Positions 1 through 11,659 of a stretch of DNA of 64,000 nucleotides are shown piece by piece; positions within the stretch are counted from its first letter, which is position 1, and each line of letters begins with the position of its first letter. Position numbers and translations under genes: made by a program. The notes beneath the pieces were generated by a model. The model was not told where the DNA came from and made no database searches. It saw only the letters and a program-made list of their open reading frames with translations. This DNA is from Incurvaria masculella (Eukaryota > Arthropoda > Insecta > Lepidoptera > Incurvariidae): positions 7,078,001 through 7,142,000 of the forward strand of contig OX335665.1 in the NCBI GenBank assembly GCA_946894095.1. The letters are read 5' to 3'.

Positions 1-45
1 CTTATTTATTATCTTTTTTCTATCATTACTTATAAAAAACTTATA

Positions 46-141
46 TCGAACTCGGACAGAGAAAGACAGTGGTGCATGTCGGAATTGAACCCAGGCCTCT
101 GGTACGCTAGGCCAGTCCCCGCTACTAGGCTACGAGCCGCG
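46..141 (-). mobile_element. SINE-B fragment, tRNA-like head
   Basis: On the minus strand this is the 5' head of SINE-B. It has an A-box-like stretch (TAGCCTAGTAGC) and a B-box-like stretch (GGGTTCAATTCC), as in tRNA-derived pol III promoters. It then reads into the CTTTCTCT-rich linker shared with the copies at 44387 and 24695. The body is missing, so this is a truncated copy. Confidence 0.65.
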
Positions 142-152
142 CCTACTCTACA

Positions 153-2215
153 CTAACAGTAGCATCGGCCAGTCAGTTCGCTAATGAATTAGTTTACTCC
201 TGGTGTTTTCGATTTCCACCGAGACTCGAGAACACGCAAAACTCAGTGGATTACCATGGTAAATTAGCCAGTTGAACAAGCAAGTGAGTAATTAAATCTG
301 ACGTTTAGTTGCATTCAGTACTGTTCTGTCAAATCATTATCTTTTGGCCAAGTGAGCTGAAATGTAGCTAAAAGATGGTACGAAGTGTGCACATTCCTTC
401 TTTGAGAGCCCACGATCCTGTAAGTCCTTTATCGATAGGGTACGTAAACTGTGGAATATACGTAAACTGGGCTGGACTTTCAAACTTGGGTTTTCGCAAA
501 CGCTGATAATAATCGAAAGCCCATGGGCGCCGACGGACTGAGAGTCTGGGGAATGCCATATGTCGCGCTATACATAAAAAACATAACGAGTGTCGAGCTC
601 ATTTCTGTGAGTAGGTACGGAGACACCACCGATGTTGTGAGTTCCCTCATAATCGTTTCTTTATGCCGCATTCTCACACACCCAGGTAGCTCTCCATCTA
701 GCGTTCTATTCCAATTATACTCATTTATAGTTTGCATTCCAAATATTTTTTCAATTCCATGCGTCGTTTTATGGAAGAATATTTATTTGCGCTGCCATGC
801 GTACATACCTGACTATTGTGAGTAACGTATAGTTTTGCTGAGAAATTAGATGACAAGCGTGGACGATTCTAAAATAAACAAGCGAAATCACACCCACGTA
901 TCTGCTAAAAAACTCAAGTCAATGCTAAAGGGAAATAAATGACTTTTTTACCCTTACAATAAATGGCAGACACACCTCATCTAACCTAACGCTAAAAGTT
1001 GTTAAACTGTAGAACTTAATAATTAATAACATTTCATGAATAGCTGTAATAATCGTGAAAATGCCTGATTATTACGCTGGCAGTCAGATGAAAGTCAAAC
1101 GGAATGGAAACAAATATAATGAACGTCAGAACGCCACAGTAGGGGGAGAGATCCAGTGGGACTATTCAATGAATGCTGGAACCTATAACGGCCTGAAATA
1201 GAAGCGTGTCGGTCTGTTTGATCGTCCTGTGTGGTCCTCTCAGATTGTATCTGAGCCCCCTATCGCGATATTAGGCATTCGTGCCCTCTGGTGGAGGGTA
1301 AAAAAACGCTTAAAGTGTTGTGCCGAGCGCGAAACGACGTTAGGGCCGCCAAATGCGGGTTATCGATGATGCTCCGAATACGTCATCCTTTTCCATGAAT
1401 ATCCTTGACCACACAAAACTAAATAAATACCGTGTTTGTAAGATACATTAGAACACTCCGCTTTTCCAAACTTATCACCAGACTTTCATTGTAGTAATAT
1501 CAGTTTATGTTCAGATGTCTTAACATTACAATAAATGCTATCAGTTGCCATCAATGAAACCTTTGAATTACGGGAATTTGAACCAAATCTTAGGGCCGAG
1601 TGCACGAAAGGACGAAAAATCTAAATCAACGTCAACGCATTATTAAGGCCTGGCAAGGCGCAAAGTTAGACGAGGCACCCCAAGTTACAAAATTACAAAA
1701 ATATAGACAATATTTCTCATGAACTAATACGGTTAGGGCAATTATATGTTTTCCTGATTAGTAGGTATTTAAAATTATTCAAATAGTAATGTGTCTGGTA
1801 AAGAGTGTAGGTGTGAATGTATATTAAGTACTTATATATATTATTAAAAAACAAAAATTAAAGGGTAAATAGTATATATCTCGAACAATGATGTTTATTG
1901 TAGGTATAGTAGTAATAATAATAAATTTAATTTAATAATAAATATACACATAGGGTTAGATTAGTACGTAGATAGATGTATGTCAATTTGCCGTTCACGT
2001 GTCGTGTGACTGTATGAGAGTATTATTTACATGTTTTTTAAACATAAATTTACTGAGATGAAAGATATCAATGTGCTGGTATTTATTGTTACAGGTTTCT
2101 GTGATACGTGGAATAAATGAAATTATAGATGATTATAATGACATCCTAGTCTCGATTATTTCAAGCAAGTTTCACAGATAATTAAAGAAGCCATATTGTT
2201 TACTGTGTTTTCATC
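153..2215. other. Intergenic, no gene recognised
   Basis: Both strands carry only short open frames without recognisable domains. Positions 1700-2150 are strongly AT-rich. The only repeat recognised inside is the MITE-I end at 1643-1690. Around 160-190 a short motif (GGCCAGTCAGTTCG) recurs near 22960 and, inverted, near 58355, so it is probably part of an uncharacterised repeat. Confidence 0.5.
1643..1690. repeat. MITE-I terminal fragment
   Basis: The stretch starts TTAAGGCC and continues GCAAAGTTAGACGAGGCACC, matching the terminal part of the elements at 40033-40511 and, inverted, 12658-13141. Only one end is present. Confidence 0.55.
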
Positions 2216-3400
2216 ATGCGTACACTGCACTCGGATTTATCATACTTTTTGTCAACTGGCAAGAAACTTACAAAAGGATTTCCCATTGCTTACAGATATA
2301 CATATTTTTTTTGTAACATTAAAAGTAAATACTTAGCAATGATGATACAAGAAAAAAAATATCTTAGTAATATCTTTTATAAGATAGTTTCCTTAATTTC
2401 AATTTATGCAATTTTTTTGATTGGATAATATTATTTTTATTATTTTACTATTTATAATTATTGAAATAGAAAGGCAAAGCATAAAAAAATCACTAATTGA
2501 ATTTCTTCATGGAATGTTACAAATTATTATCAAAATTATTCCAAGCCGTAGTTACCTTAGTAATGTAGTTGACTCATTATGTAAAATGACAACAGCAATC
2601 GCAGTTATAATTTGTATTAAGAGCATCCTCATACCTAAACATTTTGGACCAATTTTTGCGATTAAAACGAGATAGCCAGAGCCCGATTTCGCTTAGTTAT
2701 AGCAGTTTGGAATAATTCTTTCTAAATGTGACCAACCCGAATAACGCGTGAAACCGGTTTTTTTATTGTTTCGTTAAAGAAAGTGGGAAAAGTTAAACAT
2801 TTTCTTCGCTGAATGGGTAGATAATGTTAAGACCTTTGAAATGGGATTAAAATAAATATTTGTTAATATCAATATAAGCCGCAAACTGAAAAAGAATATA
2901 TTTGAGACCTGACTTCATAATTTTTTTCCATGCATAAAATATCAATTTCTGTAACATTTTTCTTTCTGTTTTGGTAGTACATTAGCTGTAATTATACATG
3001 TTTTCTTTTCATGTTCTCATTCCATAAAGATCAGGAACTTAACGCAATGAAACTATTCGCCTTGGCGATTGTATGCTAAAGCAAACGCCATGGCCACGAT
3101 TGATATAAATGTAACGCGCTTTCGTTCAAATTGCGTAAAACAAATACCTTATAAGCTATCGATAAACAGATCAGCACATCACTAGACGCGCGAAGCTAAT
3201 AGGTTCCCGCCAAATTCCTCGCGAGAGGTGAATTCGAATTCTCGCCGAATTCTTTCTCATCTCGACCTAGCCCGTAGAGCGGCGGTCTAGGTTATTTTTT
3301 GCCAGAACAAGCGCATCTACGCAAAGTCTGTATCATTAATTCCTGTATAATCGTGGCGTCTGTTTGTCTGTACCTCTGCGTGTGCGCGCGTCACTCGAGA
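2216..3400. other. AT-rich intergenic stretch, no gene supported
   Basis: Open frames of 60-85 codons exist at 2216-2675, but they are AT-rich, low-complexity frames (Ile, Lys and Tyr rich) with no known motif. The start near 2220 holds a short segment (CACTCGGATTTATCATA) that recurs inverted at about 45840 and 57315, which suggests repeat-derived DNA. Nothing else is recognised. Confidence 0.45.
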
Positions 3401-3470
3401 ATAGGGTTGCCAGATGATACATTGATAAAGGAGGACCGATGAGTCTAATAAGGAGGATTTTCTGTAAAAA

Positions 3471-3700
3471 TCCGGCCAAGTGCGAGTCGGACTCGCACAC
3501 GAAGGGTTCCGTACCATCGTACAATATTAAAAAAAAAAAAATTCATGTTATACCGGCAAAATAAATACACACTCTGTGAACATTTCAGCTTCCTACCTAT
3601 CACGGTTCCTGAGATACAGCCTGTGACAGACGGACGGACGGACAGCGGAGGCTTAGTAATAGGGTTCCGTTGGCACCCTTTGGGTACGGTACCCTAAAAA
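3471..3700 (+). repeat. Rep-A interspersed element
   Basis: It begins CCGGCCAAGTGCGAGTCGG with the palindrome GTGCGAGTC-G-GACTCGCAC. It continues through GCAAAATAAATACACACTCTG and a (GACG)n stretch, and ends in the hairpin AGGGTTCCGT...ACGG(A/T)ACCCT. No coding capacity. It abuts a SINE-B copy on its right side. Confidence 0.8.
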
Positions 3701-3712
3701 GGATGAAATGTT

Positions 3713-4046
3713 TTTTGATGGATGGCGAATACCGAACTAACAGTTCAATTTAGCCTAACGCACCACATGGGAACTAGGTGCCATGCCAGGATTTTCCTTA
3801 TCTTGCTAGGCTGCATTGAACTGGATGGAAAACACGGACAATTTTCATTGCCGCTTCGATCAACGTTCATTCAATGCGACGGTACCAACCCGGGCGGGAA
3901 GGGGACCTACAGTTTTACGTGGAATCCGAACCACGGCCAGCCTCAAAGGTTGAATATGGTCACTTATCCAGAACCTAACCGCGCTCAAAGGTTAGCCCCA
4001 GCTTATCGAATCGTAAGGCGTCGCACACTGAGCTACCGAGGCTGAT
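3713..4046 (-). mobile_element. SINE-B, 5S-type head, near full length
   Basis: Read on the minus strand, it starts at about 4046 with CAGCCTCGGTAGCTCAGTG. It passes a diverged 5S-like segment containing GCGCGGTTAGG and GGATAAGTGACC, then GTGGTTCGGATTCCACG, then the body with the GGTTGGTACC and CCATCCAGTTCAATG landmarks. It ends at a T-run near 3711 (the A-tail on its own strand). Confidence 0.75.
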
Positions 4047-4292
4047 ATAATATATATATTTTTTAATATCATTAACTTTATTCTAATCGTCAATGAGCTG
4101 CCAATTTTTGCAAGAAGTTCTTGGTTTTTCAACAAATAATTACGAAAATCTTCACTTCTTATTTTTACTAAAGTTATATTGATTTACAATTAAATATTTT
4201 ACTTCCTCCACGCTTCATTTGTTTCTATCTTTAGTTCAATTTTCAGCACGAATTAATGATGACATAGCAAAAGGAGGACATACGGTAGAATA

Positions 4293-4606
4293 CCGGCCAA
4301 GTGCGAGTCGGACTCGCACACGAAGGGTTCCGTACCATCGTACAAGATATAACACAAAAAAATCACGTTTTTTGTATGGTATGCCCCTTTAATTATTATT
4401 ATTTTATTCTTTTACCTATTTGTTGTTATAGCGGCAAAATAAATACACACTCTGTGAAAATTTCAGCTGCCTACCCATTACGGTTCATGAGATACAGCCC
4501 TGTGACAGACGGACGGACGGACGGACGGACGGATGGACGGACGGACGGACAGCGGAGGCTTAGTAATAGGGTTCCGTTTTCACCCTTTGGGTACGGAACC
4601 CTAATA
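4293..4606 (+). repeat. Rep-A interspersed element, long (GACG)n
   Basis: Complete copy from the 19-bp palindrome to the terminal hairpin AGGGTTCCGT...ACGGAACCCT. The internal GACG run is longer here (about ten units, one GATG variant) than in the copy 600 bp upstream. Confidence 0.85.
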
Positions 4607-4726
4607 AAGGACGACAGGATATTGATTTTGGAAATCAATTTTGGGATTAAAAAAGTTTTATAACTTTTTTCCGAATACCCTCTATATAAAAAGTTCAACT
4701 TTCCATACAAAGTATTGATTGATTGA

Positions 4727-4925
4727 TTTTTTTTTAATACGCCACAAAAAACAATTTACAAAAGAAAGTATAGTGCAATAACAACATAAGTGGGGGCGCA
4801 AAGGCGGGCTTATCCCTCAAAGAGATATCTTCCAGCCGACCTTTGGGTGTTTGAGAAGTTCAATAGGGATATATTCGTAGGTAGTGGCGGTAGGTTTGGT
4901 TTGTTAGTTTGAGTATACTTTTATT
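4727..4925 (-). repeat. Rep-M, LINE- or SINE-like 3' end
   Basis: A matching copy lies at 50596-50815; shared landmarks are AGGCGGGCTTATCC and AGCCGACCTTTGGGTGTTTG. On the minus strand it ends in an A-run followed by a TCAA repeat, as retroposon 3' ends do. No coding sequence is seen. Confidence 0.55.
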
Positions 4926-5055
4926 TTAACCTAAAACTAATTAAATTGAGTAAGTGTAAAAATCATGTAATGTTCCGTGGGACTTTTTATATTAACCTAA
5001 AAATAATTAAAGTAAGTGTAAAAATAATGTAATGTTCCGTAAGAACGTGGGAACG

Positions 5056-5336
5056 TTGTATGTAACTGGACATGGATGGCTAACATCACACTTAGGCTGA
5101 GATAAATAGTTGTCACCGAAACTAATGCTAACGCAAAGTAGTACTTTGTGACGTCATTTTGACACATCTTGTATGGACGAAATCTCAAAGTAGTTCAATT
5201 TGACGTCACAAAGTACTACTTTTCGTTAGTCTTAGTTTCTGTTACGACTATTTATCTCAGCCCTACTGTCACGACATTAGCCTGAACACCACGTGGGAGC
5301 TGGGTTCCATGCCAAGACCTTCCTTATGCACGGTAA
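5056..5336 (-). mobile_element. SINE-B 3' part split by MITE-C
   Basis: The tail segment (ACTGGACATGGATGGCTAAC) and the following body segment (ACACCACGTGGGAGCTGGG) are normally contiguous in SINE-B, but here 169 bp of MITE-C separates them. The remaining body stops at about 5336. Confidence 0.7.
5095..5263. mobile_element. MITE-C with TA target duplication
   Basis: A 169-bp near-palindrome. The left arm starts GGCTGAGATAAATAGT and the right arm is its complement ending in ACTATTTATCTCAGCC; arms of about 62 bp match with few differences. TA lies on both sides (5093-5094, 5264-5265), typical of Tc1/mariner-type MITEs. It has no coding capacity. Related half copies lie at 10853-10915 and 22829-22943. 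Confidence 0.85.
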
Positions 5337-5802
5337 CAACATCGCGTCGAATTACATTAGACGAAAACTAAAATTTAAAAAATAATTCGGTAACTAGACT
5401 TTAAAGAAAAAAACTATTTACTTATTTGTCTTGGATAAACATGAGGAAATGTATGTAGTGGATTTTGCAATTTTTTATTTGATTAAAAAATTTAATTATT
5501 AAAATTCTACACAAATTACTTTAGCAACATGAACACCAAAAGTATACGACACATTATGTTCAATAATTTCAAAATGCAATTTACATACTTACCTACATAA
5601 TTGATATCAAAATATGATAATATGGTTATGCTAGATACTAATTATAACATTAAAAACAAGTTATAAATAGGGATTATTGAGATATATTTTCTAGCCTTTA
5701 GTTTAAATGAAAAAAAAAAACACATATTTTTATTGAGTAAATATACTTTTTCGTACTAAGCAGGTACGTCGCTTATTCCAAGGTATGCTATATGCATTTA
5801 TG
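5337..5802. other. AT-rich intergenic, nothing recognised
   Basis: Very AT-rich with A-runs (5709-5719) and no frame with recognisable motifs. Confidence 0.5.
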
Positions 5803-5937
5803 TATAATCGACCGTGAAGCAAGGACACATGAATTGAAGAAAGAGCCCAGTAAAAAGAACTACTTTACGAATACACTGCAAGGCTGGACCCGAACCAGCC
5901 AAACATACCATTCGCGGGTATTGCGTCTACCAATTTA
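5803..5937 (-). mobile_element. SINE-F, tRNA-Leu-like head
   Basis: On the minus strand it reads AAATTGGTAGACGCAATACC (A box), then a B box GGTTCGGGTCCAG, then TTCTTTTTACTGGGCTCTTTC and TTGCTTCACGGTCGATTATAC. The same order is found at 26041-26265. Confidence 0.75.
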
Positions 5938-6562
5938 TATTATATTTATTTATTGTTCATCCAACTACAGAAAACATCAACAAACATACATACATTCAGA
6001 AGTATTTATCTATTATACATATTTTTTCGGATCTTTACCAATAATAGAGGATAACTATCTATTGCCATCGGAGTCCAGAAAGTGTCATCAAATCTTTAAA
6101 AACCCAACCACCACTGTCTTTCTTTTGATTGAATCATGAGAACCAATCACTGGATTTGGATGCGCTTATGTATATACGTTGGATCGTCCCATTAATTATG
6201 CATAACATCACGCTGAAACGCCTAAGGGGTGCGCACAATTATTTATAAAATATGTCGAGGAAAATGGCCAAACGCCGTCGGAAAATACGAGCGCAAAATT
6301 GATAAAAGTTTTTCTTGGCCTTACATCGAGCTGTTGGATGCTTTAGACAGTCTTATGTTAAGATATTATATATATATCTAAAATTTATTTCTTCAGAACT
6401 AGCTGATAGGTACATTCAGGTGGAATTAAGTAGTTTCTCAAGATAATAAAATTGCTTACAATATTTGTACACTTTATTACATTTAGTTTGCTTTTCACCA
6501 ACTGCATTACTAAAGTGCTGATTATCTTGTACTGGTATCGATTGCAAGATGGTAAAGGCCCT
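5938..6562. other. Intergenic, no gene recognised
   Basis: No supported gene. Positions about 6515-6560 contain a short segment (ATTATCTTGTACTGGT) that recurs inverted at about 63130, so part of this is an uncharacterised repeat. Confidence 0.4.
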
Positions 6563-7401
6563 TTAAGGTGGCCCAACCCGCTCTGCTCCCCATACGAACG
6601 GGGAAAGAAGATCACGCCCATATTTCTCATCAGAGATCCCAAATTTTTAATTTTAATTTTAATTTTTATTTTATTTTTATTTGCGTAACAAACAGTCGAA
6701 TACATACAGAAAAACATAGTTAACATAAATATACATAGACCAGCGAAGTTACGACCAAATTGGTATCACACAAGTTACATTAACAACAAAGAATACACAA
6801 CAAAAAAATAAAAACTACCAAAAATAAAATACGTTCTAACTATTAAATGAGTAAATAAAAAATAAATGATCATATAAATCTACAATAAATTTAAGGTTTT
6901 CTTTAATTTAGATAAACTAATATAAAAATTTTTTTTGCTCAAAAGAGCTTTATTTGATCGAACTAGATGTCTGATGACCGTTGGAATTGCAAAATTGTGT
7001 TTGGTTTTTAAGTTATAAGGTCCGAAAGTTCGAATTTTTCGCGCGTTTTAGACAATAACTTTGGTGGTTTATTACGCAATGATAAAGTAAGAAAATCTTA
7101 AAAAAATTAGTCATCAGACATAGCTTATTTAATCAAGATTCATAATCTATTTGGTTTTTGTTAGATTTTTGACTACAGCGGTCGTGGTTTACTTTTAGCT
7201 ATAAGTCGTTTTGAAATTAACATTTTCGTAAATCTTACCAAATCATACACAATGCACATTGTCTTTTTTGTGGATATGTTGCAACTTCCTCATCACGGAG
7301 CCTGCCTTTTTCTTTGAAACAGATAAGTTCCCAGAGCGCAACAGCACGGTTTTGTACAGTGCCCGCGAATGGGTTAGTCCCGCCGGTTTGGGCCACCTTA
7401 A
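6563..7401 (+). mobile_element. MITE-D with an internal insertion
   Basis: Bounded by TTAA on both sides (6563-6566, 7398-7401). TIRs are GGTGGCCCAACCCG on the left and the slightly mutated complement on the right. The interior matches the copies at 9421, 33731 and 47022 except for about 280 extra bp at 6649-6930. The short open frame near the right end is part of the repeat and is not a gene. Confidence 0.85.
6649..6930. repeat. AT-rich insertion inside MITE-D
   Basis: The other MITE-D copies read directly from GAGATCCCAAATTTTG into CTCAAAAGAGCTTTATT. Here about 280 bp of A/T-rich DNA, beginning with an (AATTTT)n stretch, separates the two. No family is recognised. Confidence 0.55.
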
Positions 7402-9420
7402 TGTTCGAATTAAGCTTATCAATACTTGCGAGAGACCCTAAATATAATAATGATTACAACAATACAGTTTTCCACAAATTCGACGTTAAAACAAAGTCAG
7501 TACCAAGTTAAAATGTAAGAATAACAAGAAGTTAAAATGAATTAATAATATACATGAATACAAACAATCTTGTGTGGAAAACTTAAAGTATTAACAACCA
7601 AAAGGTAACAACTTCCATACAGTTGCACAAGTCAATTCACTAAGCTAAAAGGCTGTAAGTTCCTTAATAAATCCATAGGGATCCTCGGGCTCGAAAGGCA
7701 TTAAGTGCGATACGAAATCGGGAATACGCTTGAGTCCAAAACGCCGCATCTCCACCGGGGACCACACACGTCGAGGCGGCGAGATTTCAAAAAAGGAATG
7801 CGGCAACCGCGCGCGTTCGTTACTTCATCATCCACGTTCCTGTTATAGGCTTCCGTTGGTGCAGCCAGGAACACATGTTTCACCGTTCATCGGTGTGTTC
7901 GTGCACAATCGTTAAAAGAGTGTATATGTTGCAGTAAATTGGCAATGCCGCAGTATTATATTGTTACTATTAAAATTGTAATTTTGCGAATAATTGTAAA
8001 AACGTACCATAAACTTAACCTAATCTTACTCATCTCGCCTAAAATAAGCTACTAATCTTATCTAACAATCTCCAGTGAAATCGTAGTAAAGTCACAATAT
8101 TGTAAGAAATATAAACGATTGACTATAATTCATAAACATATTTATTTTATCAATTAAAAATCATAGCATACGGATTTGACAGCATATTGCGCCATCTTTA
8201 TTGCATACAAACGATTTGGCATACAACTATGCATAAGGAACCATTAGTATAGAAGCAGTTTGAAGTCGGTAACTAAAAAAATATGTGATATTATTTTGAA
8301 ATGAATTATTTTCTATTGGTTTACTTAGAAAACCATCATTATAGCGCACAATTCAGAAAATTGCCTACTATTATTTAACTATTTAGTTGCCCAGATTAAT
8401 TCGCTAGTGAAGGTCAAACATAGTAAACTTACATTGTAAATGTTTCAATTAACGTGTAAAAAAACTTTTAAACTGAAATTTAAATAAATTTAAATTAAAA
8501 AAATTGCTTTCACGTTTATCACAAATATTTAAGTATTTTGCGGGCCTTATGTGATACATTTTAAAGAACGATAAACAACGTACTCGTATGTACACAAGTG
8601 ACTGTCTCGTTTTTAATTATTATTTATTCCTGTTTAGAAATATGCGTCAAAATATATCGAAGAAGCAAAATATGTAGAGCACAAAAATATATATTAAAAT
8701 TACTAATTTGCCTATAAAATACATGTTTTCGTATATTTATCACCAATAAGAAAGTGCTCTGGGTATCTTTCTCACGGGATCCTCGAAAATCGGAGTGTTC
8801 GTCCAGCGTTTTTCTCTTTTACTGCCTGCCGTGCGGGATTTAATGTGCCGGCCGGTACTATCCGATCGTATTATATAAATATATAGATTTTAATAGGTTT
8901 TTTTTTGTATTCTCTGCCGTATATACCGCGTTTTTATTAACAAGATAATGTCGTCAGTGTGTTGGTGCGGTCCGCGATGGATAAATAAGTGTTTTTGTTT
9001 TTTTTTTTCTCTTATTATTCTATGTCTGTCGTCGAGGGCCGTATAAAATATTCCGGTTTATCGGCGCGTTCGCTGCCGCTTCTGATGTTGGCTGATTTTA
9101 TGGGTTTTTAAATATTCCGAAAGAGTCGGGTTTCCGTGGCGTCGGGTTGCGCCTTAGATTAGTTTATCAGTTGTGGGAATACGTTTTCTTACCAATAAAG
9201 TCGGTGAAAGATGGCTTCTTTTAAGGAGATCTGATTGTGCACCCTTACTGGTAGGCTTGATTACCATTGGAAGCAGCCTTCGAGAATGCTATTGGTGAAG
9301 TTGTATCAATGTATACTTAAATATACCTGTTTCTTGCTTAGACATTGGGTTGCTAAATTCAATATTTATGTAACTTTACGTATTTGGTTTCAAAGTACTA
9401 GAAATAAATCGTAGCTACCT
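7402..9420. other. Intergenic; unique-looking island near 8750-9240
   Basis: No gene recognised. Positions 7402-8740 are AT-rich. From about 8750 to 9240 the composition shifts to CpG-containing, apparently single-copy DNA with no obvious repeat motifs, a possible regulatory segment of the distant homeobox gene. That role is an inference only. Confidence 0.35.
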
Positions 9421-9970
9421 TTAAGGTGGGCCATCCCGCTCAACTCCCCATACAAACGGGGAAAGAGGATCACGCCCATATTTCTTGTCAGAGATCCCAA
9501 ATTTTGCTCAAAATAGCTTTATTAGATCGAACTAGATGTCTGATGACCATTGGTATTGTAAAACTGTGTTCGGTTCCTAGGTTATAAGATCCGAAAGTTC
9601 GAATTTTGGGCGCATTTTATATAATAACTTTGGAGGTGGATTACGCATTGATAAAGTAAGAACATCCTAAAAAGATTAGTCATCAGACATAGCTTATTTA
9701 ATCAAGATATATAATCTATTTAGTTTTTGTTCGAATTTTGACTACAGCGGTTGTGGTTTACATTTAGCTATAAGTCGTTTTGTAATTAAAATTTTCGTAA
9801 ATCTTACCAAATCATACACTATGCACATCGTCTTTTTTGTGGACATGTTGCATCTTCCTCATCACGGAGCCTGTCTTTTTCTTTGAAACAGATAAGGTCC
9901 CAGAGCGCAACAGCACCGTTTTGTACCGTGCCCGCGAATGAGTTAGTCCCGCCGGGTTGGGCCACCTTTA
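9421..9970 (+). mobile_element. MITE-D, near full length
   Basis: Starts TTAAGGTGGGCCATCCCGCT and ends GCCGGGTTGGGCCACC followed by TTTA. The interior is colinear with the other MITE-D copies. The left target site is TTAA; the right one is mutated or read one base off. Confidence 0.85.
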
Positions 9971-10606
9971 GAAAAAGAAAATGCACACTACATCACAACA
10001 CTTAGATACAACTTTTAAAAAAATCACTGAATGTAGTAGTTATTTTACAGCCATCGCTTTTTAAAAATAACTTATTTAAAAAATACTTAAATAACTCAAA
10101 AACTATTGATTTTAGACCCGCATTACACTGGGCAAAATTTGTTGCATATTCGCTCTATAATGATCTCTTAGAAGGAATGTATCGAATTTCCAATCACCCT
10201 CTATACTAGAAGTACATGAAAGTATTGACAGTATGTTACATCAACAACCAAAAACACCTCAGACAGTTTTGCAGAGCATTAAGATACATATTTTTCCTAT
10301 AAACTCTATTACGAAATCGGTAAAAAGTGTAATAGGAAAAATATTCTCATTTTTATCTCTAGTATCACCCTCACAGTGTCTATAATTACCACAGGGCCAA
10401 TCGTGAACGTACCATAGGACGAGTACATACAATATCGTGTTATTGTTTGATTTCATTGCTGGTTACAATTTGTTGAGACTGAACCAAGAGTTTGTAGGGC
10501 ATAGGTCGAAATTGGAAAATCATTGTTACTGAAAACTAAATTATTAGCTACTTAAGTACGAGTACTGTCCTTTTGTGTGAAATCTATATGCCGGAAATAG
10601 AGACAA
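9971..10606. other. Intergenic, no gene recognised
   Basis: Only short frames without motifs on either strand. No repeat family recognised. Confidence 0.45.
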
Positions 10607-11659
10607 AGGAGAATGCCCATTCCAGTATGGGCTAAAAAAGCGCTAGAAATTTTCATGTACAGACATGAAACCAATTTTATTTCATTCCTCGTATCATAAA
10701 AGTAACAATCTGTAAATTTAACTTTTTTTCTACAATGGGGATAAGTCGGCAGACACGGCTAAAGATTAACTTTAAGGTTAATTTTTACCATTATACCTAC
10801 ATACCATCTTTGGTTGATATTTATTTGCTACACCACTTTTATGAGTCACACGCTGAGATAAATAGTCGTAACCGAAACTAAGACTAAAGAAAAGTGGTAG
10901 TTCATAATATTTGACGCCAGTCCAAAGTGGGGTGCTAACCGCAACGCCATCTCTAGTTACTTATAGGTACTACCTTATTGTTTTTTTGTTCTACAAATAA
11001 ACAGATTTCACTTCTGCACTGGTCATACCGAGCCTCGAATACCTTAATCGGCTCGTACGACATGCGCAGTAATAAATTAATGCAGTGGAATAACTTGTAT
11101 TAATTTTCAATGGCTGTGCCCACACAGCAAGGAATCTTCCCCATTTTAAATCATTCTTAACTCTAGTAGATCATTAAATGGTACCTATTTATTAGTCATA
11201 CCACTCTAAGACGACCTGCAGATAATAGAATACCATACAAACGCCAAAAGGCACCGCTATCGATTTATTCTGTTCCCTTACCCTCAGTAGAGTTCACATA
11301 TAGCTGATGTACGTACTCGCTATAGCAATAATAGTGCCAACTATCTTTTCCCTGATACTGTTTATGTAAATTCTTAAGTACCTAAACATGCCTTATGTAA
11401 TGAGGCCCTGTAAGTAACCATTGTGACAGCAACACTCACTATGCAAATAAATATCCACCACCCGTGGTACAATACACTTACAATGTGGGAAATAACCTCA
11501 AATTTCATCTTTAGCAGTGTTTACTGACTTATCCCCATTATAGAAAAAACTGAATGTCACACATTTTTACTAATATGATACGAGGAATGAAAGCAAAGTG
11601 GATTCATTGGTGTACATGCTAACTGCTAGCGCTTTTGTAATGGGCATTCTCCTTTGAAA
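10607..11659. mobile_element. Foldback element Q, about 1.05 kb
   Basis: Left end AAAGGAGAATGCCCATT and right end AATGGGCATTCTCCTTT are inverted copies. Similarity continues inward for about 150 bp: GCGCTAG, TTTCATTCCTCGTATCATA and AATGGGGATAAGTC occur in the same order on opposite strands. The interior holds half of a MITE-C at 10853-10915. No open frame of useful size, so it is a non-autonomous element. Confidence 0.7.

Noticed and set aside
2216..2675. Two AT-rich frames as small membrane proteins
   Set aside because: Their hydrophobic look comes from A/T-rich codons (Ile, Phe, Leu, Lys). No conserved motif, and part of the DNA is repeated elsewhere.
4301..4663. 120-codon + frame as a gene
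   Set aside because: It lies almost wholly within Rep-A, and similar frames recur with the repeat; the TDGR repeats come from the GACG tract.
6452..7441. Frames inside MITE-D as transposase remnants
   Set aside because: The same short frame (SFLW.CC.FLITEP.FFF) recurs in several MITE-D copies but has no transposase motif and ends at the TIR; it is non-coding repeat sequence.
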